Assembly: GCA_039602395.1 (NCBI GenBank)
Contig: JBCNJP010000006.1
Span: forward strand, 49,405,787 to 49,469,786
DNA length: 64,000 nucleotides
DNA from: Deinandra increscens subsp. villosa
Taxonomy: Eukaryota > Streptophyta > Magnoliopsida > Asterales > Asteraceae
Reading direction: 5' to 3'
In this document: positions 55,339 through 64,000 of the stretch, piece after piece
Layout of the letters: the number at the start of each line of letters is the position of its first letter
How positions within the stretch are numbered: position 1 is the stretch's first letter
Position numbers and translations under genes: made by a program
Notes under the pieces: model-generated
Database searches by the model: none
The model's input: the letters and a program-made list of their open reading frames with translations, nothing else
What the model was told of the DNA's origin: nothing

Positions 55339-56937
55339 CTACAACTCTTTTTCAACTAACTCTGTCTGAAAAACTGAAACCTTTTCTTTTTGAGATTCTA
55401 ACTCTTGGATCATACCTTCCAACTTTTCTCTATCAGCAACCAAATCTTCTTTTTCCTTAACTAAACCTTGAATCATTTTATCTTTTTGAGAACAAAACTC
55501 ACAGACAGATTCATAACCACTATTTCCATAACTACTAACATCTGAATCAGAATCTGTTATCTCTTCTTCGTCATCACTGTGAACAATCTGAGCAACAAAA
55601 CACGACTCATCAGGAAAATCAGCATCCCAATCATAACCTTCATTCGATGTTTGTTCTTTTGATGCAGAAGAAATAGCAGTCAAAGCAATTTGAGGTGAAG
55701 CAGTTTTATCAGCTGTCTGAACCACCTTTTCTTTTGCGGGACACTCACGAGCAAAATGACCATATTTAGAACATTTGAAACATTTGATCTGTGACTTATT
55801 TAAACCAAGTTTGTCTCCTTGAAAAATAGATGTCGTTCCATGTTTCTTAATAAACCTTCTACCTCTTTCAGTTAGCATAGCAAACTGCCACTCCAAATCT
55901 AATTTGTTCAACTGATCTTCATCCATATGATCTAAATCCTCTCTATATAGACAAGATTTACCAATTTGATTAAATATATCTCCAGAAGAAGACGATATGA
56001 ATCCAGATAACAACGCAACTAAATCTTCAGCTGACTTCCCATTAATCGAACTAGCAGACGATCTATCAGGAGTACTGAAACTGCACCCCCTTGATGAACT
56101 TTCATACTTTCCTGATCCATGATCAGCAACAAATGTTGTTTGAGGTGGATTTGATGTATCATAACCAGATGATTTAGACTTTGCATTGATACTTGCAGAA
56201 TTTTGTCCATGATATAACTCAGGATTTTGTAATTGAGCAGTGGACTTGTTTGAATTCATCATTTCCATTTCTCGAGCATGAAGCTTTCCAGTCAAATCAT
56301 GAAATGATAATGTGGAATAGTCTTTGTCATGAGTAAGCAACAACACATAATTTTCCCATTTCTCTGGTAATGCTTCCATCAATTTCTCTTTCAATTCTTC
56401 CTCGGTCTTTTCAATCTTGACTACTTTCATCTCACTAATTAAATGTGAAAATCTTGAAACAAGAGCAGAAATATTTTCTTTGTCGTATTGTTGAAAATTT
56501 TCAAATTCTTTATTCAACACTTTCCTTCGACTCTTCTTATACTGATCATTGCCTTCACATCGAGCAGATAAAGCATCCCATAACTGTTTAGCCTTCTTGC
56601 AAGTACTGAATTGATGTAACAACTCAGTAGGTAAAGCCATGGTAAGATAACCATAAACTTTTTGTTCAAGTTCATAACTTTTTCGTTCATCATTATCAAA
56701 ATCTTGAATCTCTTTATATTCTCCATTGTCAGTTGGACGCACATACAGCGTTCGAATCGGAATCCACAAATCAATATCATTTGTACTGATGTATGCAGAA
56801 AAACGTTGCTTCCAATTTTGATAATCTTCCAATTTTAACAACTTGGGAACTTTCTGACTTGTTCCTATTTCATTATCAAAATTGAGCATAGCTTGTACCG
56901 TGCTTTGCATAGCCGCAAACGCTTGAAAATCGGACAT
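55339..56937 (-). CDS. Element F gag, first part (UBN2 gag, zinc knuckle 1)
   Basis: 532 codons from ATG 56937, the first after the leader. Copia gag motifs YQNWKQRFSAYI, TCKKAKQLWDALSARCEG and LMEALPEKWENYVLLL are followed by Ser-rich sequence and a CCHC knuckle CFKCSKYGHFAREC near residue 387. Next come an acidic patch and the start of a coiled coil. Gag forms the particle that packages RNA. With the protease missing, cleavage would depend on another element. Confidence 0.9.
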   Translation of the reverse strand: MSDFQAFAAMQSTVQAMLNFDNEIGTSQKVPKLLKLEDYQNWKQRFSAYISTNDIDLWIPIRTLYVRPTDNGEYKEIQDFDNDERKSYELEQKVYGYLTMALPTELLHQFSTCKKAKQLWDALSARCEGNDQYKKSRRKVLNKEFENFQQYDKENISALVSRFSHLISEMKVVKIEKTEEELKEKLMEALPEKWENYVLLLTHDKDYSTLSFHDLTGKLHAREMEMMNSNKSTAQLQNPELYHGQNSASINAKSKSSGYDTSNPPQTTFVADHGSGKYESSSRGCSFSTPDRSSASSINGKSAEDLVALLSGFISSSSGDIFNQIGKSCLYREDLDHMDEDQLNKLDLEWQFAMLTERGRRFIKKHGTTSIFQGDKLGLNKSQIKCFKCSKYGHFARECPAKEKVVQTADKTASPQIALTAISSASKEQTSNEGYDWDADFPDESCFVAQIVHSDDEEEITDSDSDVSSYGNSGYESVCEFCSQKDKMIQGLVKEKEDLVADREKLEGMIQELESQKEKVSVFQTELVEKEL

Positions 56938-57165
56938 TGTTCACCGAAAATAATACTTCAAAAACTTTGAACTCAAAAAACGAAGGTCTTCCAAGCGGAT
57001 TTTGGAGGTCAAAACTAGACGGTACTAGCCATAGGCTGGTACAAGTCCTAGATCTCGTCGAGATGAACGTTTTGACTGGTATTGGGTTCCGTAACTCCAA
57101 ACGGTTTGCAAGTTACGTCAGTTTTCGTGAAGGTCACTATTCTGCCAGCGTACCAAAACAAATCG

Positions 57166-57444
57166 ACGGACCAGTTCCGGACCAAAACAATCAGGCGGAT
57201 CAACTTTGTACTAGCGGACCAGATTCCGGATCAGATGAACTAGCGGACCAGAATTATACTAGCGGATCAGATGCGGACCAGATATCTTCAGCGGATCAGA
57301 TTTTGATACGGCGGATCAAAACTGGTACGGCGGACCAGAATTTTCAGCGGATCATACTGATACGCTGTAACTGCTGCGGATCAGACTGATGAAGATTGCC
57401 TAGCGAATCAAACGGCGGACCAAATGTTCGTCGGGCGGACCAGT
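57166..57444 (-). repeat. GCGGAYCAGA array in the leader of element F
   Basis: About 15 copies of (G/C)CGGA(C/T)CA, many extended to GCGGACCAGA or GCGGATCAGA on the plus strand, at irregular 12-30 bp spacing. They lie between the gag start (56937) and the primer site (57674). Related GGACCAT occurs in the LTR. Confidence 0.9.
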
Positions 57445-57673
57445 CGCAGAAAATGCAAAAATCGACTGATTTTCACAAATTTTGACAATTGAAGCTGAAA
57501 ACTAAATCAATATGATGCGAAAAATACTCCAGGAGCATACAGAAATCATTTTTATCCTTGGAATCACTAATCACTCAGAATTGGAAGAAATTGAAGAAAA
57601 ACTTACCAAACCCAAGCTTTCTCTCTCTAAAACTCCGAAAATCGATCAAAAACACAGCAGTTAGCAACCAAAA

Positions 57674-57685
57674 GCTCTGATACCA
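57674..57685 (-). promoter_or_regulatory. Primer-binding site of element F
   Basis: The minus strand reads TGGTATCAGAGC two bases inside the 5' LTR; the initiator Met-tRNA type. Confidence 0.95.
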
Positions 57686-57687
57686 CT

Positions 57688-58057
57688 TGTAGAAACGAGA
57701 AACGATCTTACTACTGCATGCTTTGATCAAACGTAATGAACACGGATGTAAATAAGAGAATTGTATTGATCACTTGAAGATACAAACACAAGCTCTCTAG
57801 TTTCTCTCTCTAGAAACACATACAGAAAGGTGTAGAATGACAGAAGTGTTCAACTCGATTTTTTAACACATTCTAACACACAGGCTATTTATAGTAAGTG
57901 ACATAGCACCCAGCGTACCAAACTGATACGCCGGACCATATGATCCTCTGGACCATATGGTACGCCACCAACCAAATAGGCACTACAACTCACTTTAAGA
58001 CATGCTCACATAGATACAATACACGAGACACTCATAGCATAGAAATATGCTCTAACA
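57688..58057 (-). repeat. 5' LTR of element F
   Basis: 370 bp; it differs from 51811-52180 at two bases by eye. Confidence 0.96.
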
Positions 58058-59410
58058 CATCAGCCACCGAGTTTGCATGGCCCGCTTTGTGTCGTATCAA
58101 AAAATTGTAATCCTGCAGTTTCTCAACCCATTTAGCATGCCTCGGGTTCAATTTTGCTTGGCCCTGAATGTAACGGAGGGCTTGGTGGTCGGAGTAGAGA
58201 ATAAACTCGTTTGGTAACAAATAATGACACCAATACTCGAGACATCGAACGATGGCATAAAACTCTTTATCATACGTACTATATCGCCTCTGGGTGTCAC
58301 TTAACTTTTCACTGAAGAATGCCACGGGTCTGTTAAGTTGACTTAAAACCCCGCCGACGCCAACGCTGTTAGCATCACATTCAATCTGAAAACCCGTATT
58401 GAAGTCTGGAAGGCCCAAAACCGGGGCCTACGTCACCCGGATCTTCAATTCATCAAAAGCCTTTTAGGCGCCCTCCGTCCATACGAACTTAGACCCTTTT
58501 AAACAATCAGTATTAGGGCCGACAAGGGTACTAAAATCCCAAATGAAACACCGATAAAATGAAGCCATGCCATGAAAACTGCGAACACCGTGGAGCGATG
58601 TTGGGGTCGATCAGGAAGTAATAGCTTCTATCGAAGGTGGTCAAGGTGTTGTGCTGTAGTTCGGCTAAAAACCAAAATGTCGTCGAAGTATACAACCACA
58701 AACCGCCCGATAAAAGCTTTAAAAACATGATTCATTAGGCGCATAAAAGTACTTGGCGCGTTGGATAACCCGAATGGCATGACCATCCACTCGTATAACC
58801 CGTCCCGTGTCTTGAACGCCGTTTTCCATTCATCACCAGGTCTCATACGAATTTGATGGTACCCACTTCTGAGATCAAGTTTTAAGAATATTTTGGCTCC
58901 ATGCTGTTGGTCCAACAAGTCATCGAACCACAGAATCAGAAATCTATACTTAATGGTGATTTTGTTGACGGCTCGGCTATCGATGCACATCCGAAACACG
59001 CCCCCTTGTTTAGGAACAAGTAGGGTGGGTACCACACACAGACTCATACTTTCCCGAATCAACCCCTTCCCCAGTAACTCCGTAACCTGCCGGTGTAATT
59101 CTTCATATTCTGTCGGATTCATGGGATATGCCGGTTTGTTAGGAATACTCGCCCCAGGAATGAAGTCAATGCAGTGTTGTATCTCCCGCATGAGAGGTAG
59201 TCCGGCCGGAATGTCGTCTGGAATCACATCATTGAACTCGGAAAGCAAAGGGAGGATTTTGGCGGGGACAGCAGCGCCTGTTGAATTTTCTTCGGCCAGG
59301 AGGAGGCCAAAACAAATTGGTGTAGCAGAGGCACGTGAAAAATGTAAGAACTCCGAGCGTGAAAGTAACATTGCCACCGTATTCATTTCCTGCGGATCGA
59401 GTGGAGCCAA
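58058..59410 (-). pseudogene. Element E reverse transcriptase and RNase H
   Basis: RT from ~59410: LPLMREIQHCIDFIPG, NKPAYPMNP, KQGGVFRMCIDSRAVN, FLKLDLRSGYHQIRM and the active-site VVVYFDDILVFS, open for 260 codons to 58628. The link to RNase H is frameshifted (58420-58627). RNase H from 58418: FQIECDANSVGVGGVLSQ, YSTYDKEFYAIVRCLEYW and LYSDHQALRYIQGQ, cut at 58058 by element F. Catalytic FDD and the RNase H Asp/Glu residues are present. Confidence 0.9.
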
Positions 59411-60910
59411 AGTAATGCCAGACCATCCTTCTTGAAGCTATAAGTGTTCCGATAACCGTCATGACGAACTCGTCTATCATAAAGCCATGGGCGTCCGAGA
59501 AGAATATGGCACGCGTCCATCGGGATAACTTCACACCATAACTCGTCGTTATATTTATTATCGATCGAAAACTGCACCAAACACCGATGTGTCACCTTTA
59601 CTAGATTGCCTTCTTGAGCCATGTGAACTGATATGGCTCGGGATGCGGTTGTACCGGGAGCCCCAATTTATTGATCATAGAGGCAGCCACAATGTTGTCA
59701 CAACTTCCACTATCAATAATAACACTACAGACTTTCCCTTTCGCGGTACAATTAGTGCGGAAAATGTTGTTGCGTAACCATGCAGTATCATCATCATTAT
59801 TCACCACAGTTGCGCTCAAAACTCGTTGAGCAATTAGCGACTCCCCTTTATCCGGATAGAGAACTTCACTCACTGTAGACTCATCTTCCTCGCCATACTC
59901 GTCATAGACCGGTGGTGGTTCATCAACAAATGTAACCAGTTGTTTATTCGGGCAATCACATCTTAAGTGTCCAAGGCCTTGACACTTAAAACACTGCATT
60001 GTGGAGGCGGCGACTGAGTATTGGTGGCATGGGCACTCGAGGCCTCAGCTTTGATTGGGCCGGGCCGGGGAGCGGGTGGAGCCGTCGCGGGGCTACGGTT
60101 GTTGGGTGTGAAGCGGTTTGCTGTCACTTTGGTCTTTGCTTTGGCCTGTTTCTCTATTCGGTGTGCTAACCTGTAGACATCATCAAAAGACCAATACGGT
60201 TGTAATTGCACAATATCAGATATATCTGACCTCAACGCCCCTAGGAAACGTGCAATGACTTGTTCATCTGCCTCATCAGTGCCACACCTCATACGAAGTC
60301 GTTCGAACTCCATGATAAATTCTTCAACCGAGAGGTTTTGTTGCTTAAAGTTGTGGTACTCTAGATAGGAGTCTTGGCGGTGATTAACAGGTAAAAAAAA
60401 TCTCGGAGCAACTTCTTCATCTTTTCCCATGTGGTAACCTTCCTTTGGCCCTCTTGGCGTCGCTTGCTACATAAGTGTTCCCACCATAAAGATGCGTACT
60501 TGCGCAACTTAATGGCCGCTAACTTTACCTTCACATCATCCGGTACATCACGCAAATCAAATACCCGCTCAACAGTGTGCAACCAATCGATAAATCATCG
60601 GGCTGTACCTGTCCTTCAAACTCTGGGATCTCGAGACGAAACCCTAGCGAACGTAATGAGTCTTGTGGCAGCGGTTCCTGATTCTCATGTCGGTGGCCAA
60701 ACGGATTTCGAAAGGCCTGACCCCCTCGCCCCAAACAGCAGAATCCGTTTCAGTCTCCTCCCAGCGGCCTTCCTGTTGTAGCTCAAGTTCAGGTACTCAT
60801 TGTTGTAGTCGATTGATCTCCTCCACATCACGTGGGCTCTGGTAATTCTCATCGTTGCCTCCAGCGGCGAATCGACGATCAGGATTACGGTGTCTTCGAT
60901 AGTCCCCCAT
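59411..60910 (-). pseudogene. Element E gag and protease
   Basis: The gag ATG is at 60910 (MGDYRRHRNPDRR), 28 bases inside the 5' LTR end, with stops and shifts in the first 350 bases. Gag domain: KLAAIKLRKYASLWWEHL, TTWEKMKKLLRDFF, EYHNFKQQNLSVEEFIMEFERLRMRC. A CCHC knuckle CFKCQGLGHLRCDC lies near 59960-59995. The retropepsin has VIIDSGSCDNIVAASM (~59700) and CHILLGRPWLYD (~59510), with a shift near 59605. Ordered as in chromovirus gag-pol. Confidence 0.88.
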
Positions 60911-60938
60911 CTGGAATTGCAGTGCTCTGAATATCACT

Positions 60939-61312
60939 TAATACCGTGGTGGTCACAAACAATACGACCGGATTGGTCCACGCCAAAACCGGCGCCGGTG
61001 GTCTAGGGTTTCGGTAGAAACACAAGGAACGTAAGTTTTAATAAAGATAATCTACACCTTTATTCATAACTTAGAAGTCTTTAAATACCCAATAAACCTT
61101 GGGGAACAAGAAACAAACTAACCATAAAAGTTCCAATGATAAATACGGAAACAAATAATCAGAAATAAATAACAATAACTAAATAGGTAGAGACCCCGAA
61201 AGATAATACTCGACCGGGTTTAGATAAACCGGTTCATCCATCCGGGTCGTCGTCCTCACTTGCTCTTTCCTCGTCCGGGTCCGGTCCGGGGTCTAGGGCT
61301 AGCCCCGTATCA
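60939..61312 (-). repeat. 5' LTR of element E
   Basis: 374 bp, followed on the minus strand by GTGATATTCAGAGC, a decayed form of the iMet primer site TGGTATCAGAGC. Confidence 0.9.
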
Positions 61313-61499
61313 GTATATGCATATGCTACTTGGTTCATGATATAGTCTCCTAGCTAATTTTTATAATGATTAGTTGCATTGGGTTTATACCCAAAAAGGG
61401 AGATTACATATGCTTACATCATCTTCTAGTTTTCTTGCATGTCGTGGGTAGGCAACTGAGTGTCTATCTTGGAAAAGCTTACCACAAATAATTTTCAAG

Positions 61500-62212
61500 A
61501 TGACTAACAACTTTGAAGAAAGACCATTGAACGCTGAGGAAGAATTCCCAACACCAGGTGGGAAAGGGGCGGCTGATGGGCCATCCGGAGCAGTCGACCC
61601 AGATCTTTCGACTCTGACACCTGAGTCAGTAGGCGAAAACTCTTTACGCGTTAGACAGACGATGATTGACCATGTGGAAGCAGAGTGACACTGGTCGGTC
61701 CGTCTGAGTCGACTCACCATCAAATTTTACAAACCATAGCAGCAACCATTCCCATGTCAGCGGTTCTAAATGCACACCCAGTTCATGACCCCATATGGAC
61801 AACAAGGCTACTCGATGCCTTTCTACTGACCATTTCAGTTTCCTTTGCAACCTCCAGGTCTAGTACAACAACTAAGTTCTGGCACAGGCCCTTGTCCACA
61901 GCCCTTGATACAAACAACACATATAGTTATCAGTCTGCAATGAAAAAATGGATAAGGCTACTCACGTGCCTCACAATCCGACAAAATCCTGACAAGACTA
62001 AAAAAGGCTTTAGCCATCATACAGTCACAGACCCTCGTGGTCGAAACTCCAGGTGGTGGCATCTTGCCCGAATGACTTCACCGTGCAGGTCGACTCCCGG
62101 TTCCAAACAAACTAGTCACTTAAATGTAGAAGAAACCAAGAAGATAGGGTTTAAGCTCTTACCCGAGTGGACGACTTGTTTCAGTTCCACCTTCGGACCC
62201 GAGCAATGCTAA
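61500..62212 (+). pseudogene. Probable gag start of element D, degenerate
   Basis: ATG 61500 opens 62 codons (MTNNFEERPLNAEEEFP..., ending VEAE and stop). Another frame (61685-62212) follows without a recognisable domain. The position after leader and primer site suggests gag. No capsid motif or zinc knuckle is visible, so the call rests on context. Confidence 0.4.
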
Positions 62213-62385
62213 TTTACAGCTCTGTATGAGCTTCATCCACGGGTACCGACTGAGCTCCCACTCAAGTGGATGACACATTCCGGTTCCATCTTCGGATCCG
62301 AATGATGCTAAGCTACAGCTCTGTACGATCTTCATCTACAGTCACTGACTGAGCTCTCACACGAGCAGACGACACGTTCCCAAGT
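62160..62385 (+). repeat. 99-bp tandem repeat in element D
   Basis: Units starting at about 62161, 62260 and 62359 (third partial) share GTGGA(C/T)GAC, TTCGGA(C/T)CCGA and AGCTCTGTA. Purifying selection on a protein is not evident. Confidence 0.8.
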
Positions 62386-62490
62386 GGGCTACGTATACAC
62401 CAAGATACACTTTATTTTTGCAATGTTCCTGAGCTACATTCTCTCTTCAAGACACACTATTCTCTTCGAGCTCCTAGCTCTGGACGAGAC

Positions 62491-63797
62491 TGTTGAATTT
62501 AGGTGTCCAGGCCCGACTAAATCAAATACGCGGCCCGGTCAAGACCCATAAGAGTTACACCGGAGGCAACGGGTATAAAGTCCTCTTATCTGAATAACCA
62601 GCAAATTCGCAGAAGAATTAGATATTTATTAACCTGTTTATTAAATATATTAATTAAATAATTATTATAAATCGTTATGATTAATTAAGCGACAAAAGAT
62701 GTTAAATGTTATTTACGTCTAGGACGACAATTAACGAATCAGTTATTTAACTAATATTCATTAAGTCTCGGTAATCGAAAAATATTTTAACACGTTTAAA
62801 ATATGTCGTTTGATTAAAAGGTTCGATCATGGATTAATTTAAATCAAGGGACCTAACGGAAAATTAATTAGATATATATATGATTAAGGGAGGCTAAACC
62901 CTAATCCCATAATTGAGAATTTTCGGCCTCCCTCCCTTCCTCTCTCTCGAATCCGACGCCCACCACCACCCTTGGCCGCTGCCGCCCCTTTGTTTCTGGC
63001 GATCCATTTCTCTTTCGGTCGCGATAACTTTTAATCCGTTGATCACCATTGGCCGTGTTCTTTTTCTCCGTCGAACCACCGCCACGAAGCCGAGTCGCAA
63101 CCGCCATCACACCCCGAGTCCGCCACCGTTGCCCCGTCGTATGCCGCCGCCGTCCGCCGCCTCGCAAGCCGCTGTCATCGCCGTCACTGTCTCCGCAGAC
63201 CGTCGCCGCCGCCGCCCTCTCCCTCGTCGTCGCCGGTTCACCCGCCGACGTCCGTAGCCACGAACCGCCGTCACACGGTGCGTTCGCTCGTCGTCTGCGA
63301 AACCCTATTCGCGCCATATCCAACGTAGGAAATTCTCTCGGTGTTGATTCACCGCGTTATGAATTTTTGTGTCGTGCGAGGGCCGATCGATTCGCTCACC
63401 AAATCGTACCTGCGAAACCCTAGCGTCACTTGTTGGCTTTCGGTGTCTCAAGCGTCTGTTTGAATCACCGCTCAGGTATATCTAAACTCGTAGTTAGTTT
63501 AGATTTATTTATTTAATTTTGTTACATCGCGTTCTTGTTTTAACGCAATTGGTGTTTGCGCGTTTTGGTGATTGTTGAATCCCGTTGACAACGGTTTACG
63601 TTAATAAACTGGTTTTCGCGTTTTGTAAATTAATTCGTTTTTCCGTTGCGTATTAAATTACTTGTTAGTTTAATTATCTTGTATTTAATTTGCTAATTAC
63701 TCGGTAATTGATTTAATAATTATTTGTCATAATTAATTATTTAATTCAAAATTTTTGTCGTTACCGGGCACCCGAACACCACTATTTTAACCCAACA
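62491..63797 (+). repeat. 5' LTR of copia G
   Basis: 1307 bp. ORFs in its GC-rich part (62900-63420, both strands) are low-complexity Arg/Pro/Ser readings and not genes. Confidence 0.88.
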
Positions 63798-63798
63798 G

Positions 63799-63810
63799 TG
63801 GTATCAGAGC
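63799..63810 (+). promoter_or_regulatory. Primer-binding site of copia G
   Basis: TGGTATCAGAGC, one base after the LTR terminal CA. Confidence 0.95.
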
Positions 63811-64000
63811 CTTGATCACCACACACAAACCCTAACCGGTCGATTTTAAACCGGTGTATTTTCGCGAACTGGGGTTCTAAACCCAAAGTCGTGAAATTGT
63901 ATGAATCGTTGTTTAGATATGTTTAGTCGATTTAAATCTACTAAAGATGACCCGATTCGGTAAAATTGATTGAATTATCTTTCGCACATATTCGGCTCAA

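Larger units (their letters stand above)
51811..58057 (-). mobile_element. Gag-only copia element F (TR-GAG type), young
   Basis: 370-bp LTRs (51811-52180 and 57688-58057) differ at two positions by eye, and the duplication CATCA flanks the element (51806-51810 and 58058-58062). On the minus strand: iMet primer site, 750-bp leader with a repeat array, a long gag frame (56937-53701, one stop), 1.5 kb non-coding, and a polypurine tract. No protease, integrase, RT or RNase H is present. The gag architecture resembles that of SIRE-like copia C, which suggests a SIRE-type autonomous partner. Confidence 0.93.
50362..61312 (-). mobile_element. CRM-like Ty3/gypsy element E
   Basis: 374-bp LTRs (50362-50735 and 60939-61312), about twenty differences by eye, with the duplication GTATA on both sides. 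Coding on the minus strand is in the order gag, protease, RT, RNase H, integrase, the gypsy order. RT (MPFGLSNAPSTFMRLMNHV, VVYFDDILVFS) and the integrase tail (GPFRGLKRINDNAYQIELPG, FNVADLSPF) resemble the chromovirus CRM clade. The pol frame also runs on into the 3' LTR, as reported for CRM elements. It is split by element F between RNase H and integrase. Confidence 0.9.
49206..62490 (+). mobile_element. Ty3/gypsy element D, partial, split by element E
   Basis: An LTR ending CTACA (50252) is followed by TTGGCGCC, the primer site typical of plant Tat/Athila gypsy elements. The internal leader continues to 50361, is interrupted by element E (TSD GTATA at 50357-50361 and 61313-61317), and resumes at 61318 with a probable gag start at 61500. 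No second LTR is in the window: element G begins at 62491. The left boundary (49206) is a best guess from a TG after a G-rich tract. Confidence 0.65.
62491..64000 (+). mobile_element. Ty1/copia element G, 5' end only
   Basis: A full 5' LTR (62491-63797) and the iMet primer site TGGTATCAGAGC (63799-63810) are followed by leader to the end of the window. LTR layout is like copia C1: TGTTGAA start, CGACTAAATC/GACCCATAAGAGTTACACC block, a GC-rich centre with CCG repeats, an AT-rich end and CCAACA. It is thus a diverged relative of C1. Coding parts lie beyond 64000. Confidence 0.9.

Noticed and set aside
62901..63423. Arg/Pro-rich ORFs on both strands near the window end
   Set aside because: They lie in the GC-rich centre of the copia G LTR, same situation as C1.
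1..64000. tRNA genes suggested by TGGTATCAGAGC matches
   Set aside because: Each match is a retrotransposon primer-binding site next to an LTR; no cloverleaf is present.

Overview
This window is nuclear DNA from a flowering plant, most likely a eudicot. Signs of this are a TIR-NB-LRR disease-resistance gene with plant-type introns, plant Ty1/copia and Ty3/gypsy polyproteins, iMet-type primer-binding sites, a Pack-MULE-like transposon and AT-rich spacers. The repeat families recall Asteraceae, but that is a guess from memory. No operons, rRNA, tRNA or CRISPR were seen. Positions 1716-2215 are an assembly gap of exactly 500 N.

Layout. (1) 1-3515: AT-rich DNA, the gap, and a decayed LINE ORF1 on the minus strand. 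(2) 3521-26346: three retrotransposons nested one inside another. Minus-strand copia 'A' (target-site duplication AATTC) is split in gag by minus-strand Athila-like gypsy element 'B' (8737-25149, TSD GCAGT). B is itself split in gag by plus-strand copia 'C1' (14487 to about 22656). (3) 26589-40461: a Mutator-like element with ~245-bp inverted ends and a 9-bp TSD (TTCTTGATA). It carries a LARP1-like gene fragment and is split by a young SIRE-like copia 'C' (26851-39219, TSD AAACT). (4) 40597-47006: the one convincing host gene, a five-exon TNL immune receptor. The Mutator-like element ends only 135 bp upstream of its ATG, and a cluster of three W-boxes lies between. Intron 4 holds nested fold-back elements. 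(5) 47274-48842: a fragment of a second TNL copy, abutted by a long-TIR element that contains a MITE. (6) About 49206-62490: gypsy 'D' (plus strand), split by CRM-like gypsy 'E' (50362-61312, TSD GTATA), which is split by gag-only copia 'F' (51811-58057, TSD CATCA). (7) 62491-64000: 5' LTR, PBS and start of a further copia, 'G'.

Most of the sequence is therefore a stack of retroelements around one resistance gene. Insertion order follows from the nesting: A before B before C1; the Mutator-like element before C; D before E before F. By eye the LTR pairs of C (3 differences in 377 bp) and F (2 in 370 bp) are nearly identical, so these are recent insertions. Yet C has a broken pol and F has none, so both were probably mobilised in trans.

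The most unusual pattern is that several unrelated retroelements each carry a private set of short repeated motifs in untranslated DNA. B has micro-hairpins with a CG-TAT-CG core and variable but paired stems. C has GTTTACGA arrays before gag and again before the env-position ORF. F has about 15 copies of GCGGAYCAGA in its leader. C1 has three copies of a near-palindrome in its leader. D has GTCGAC arrays in its LTR.
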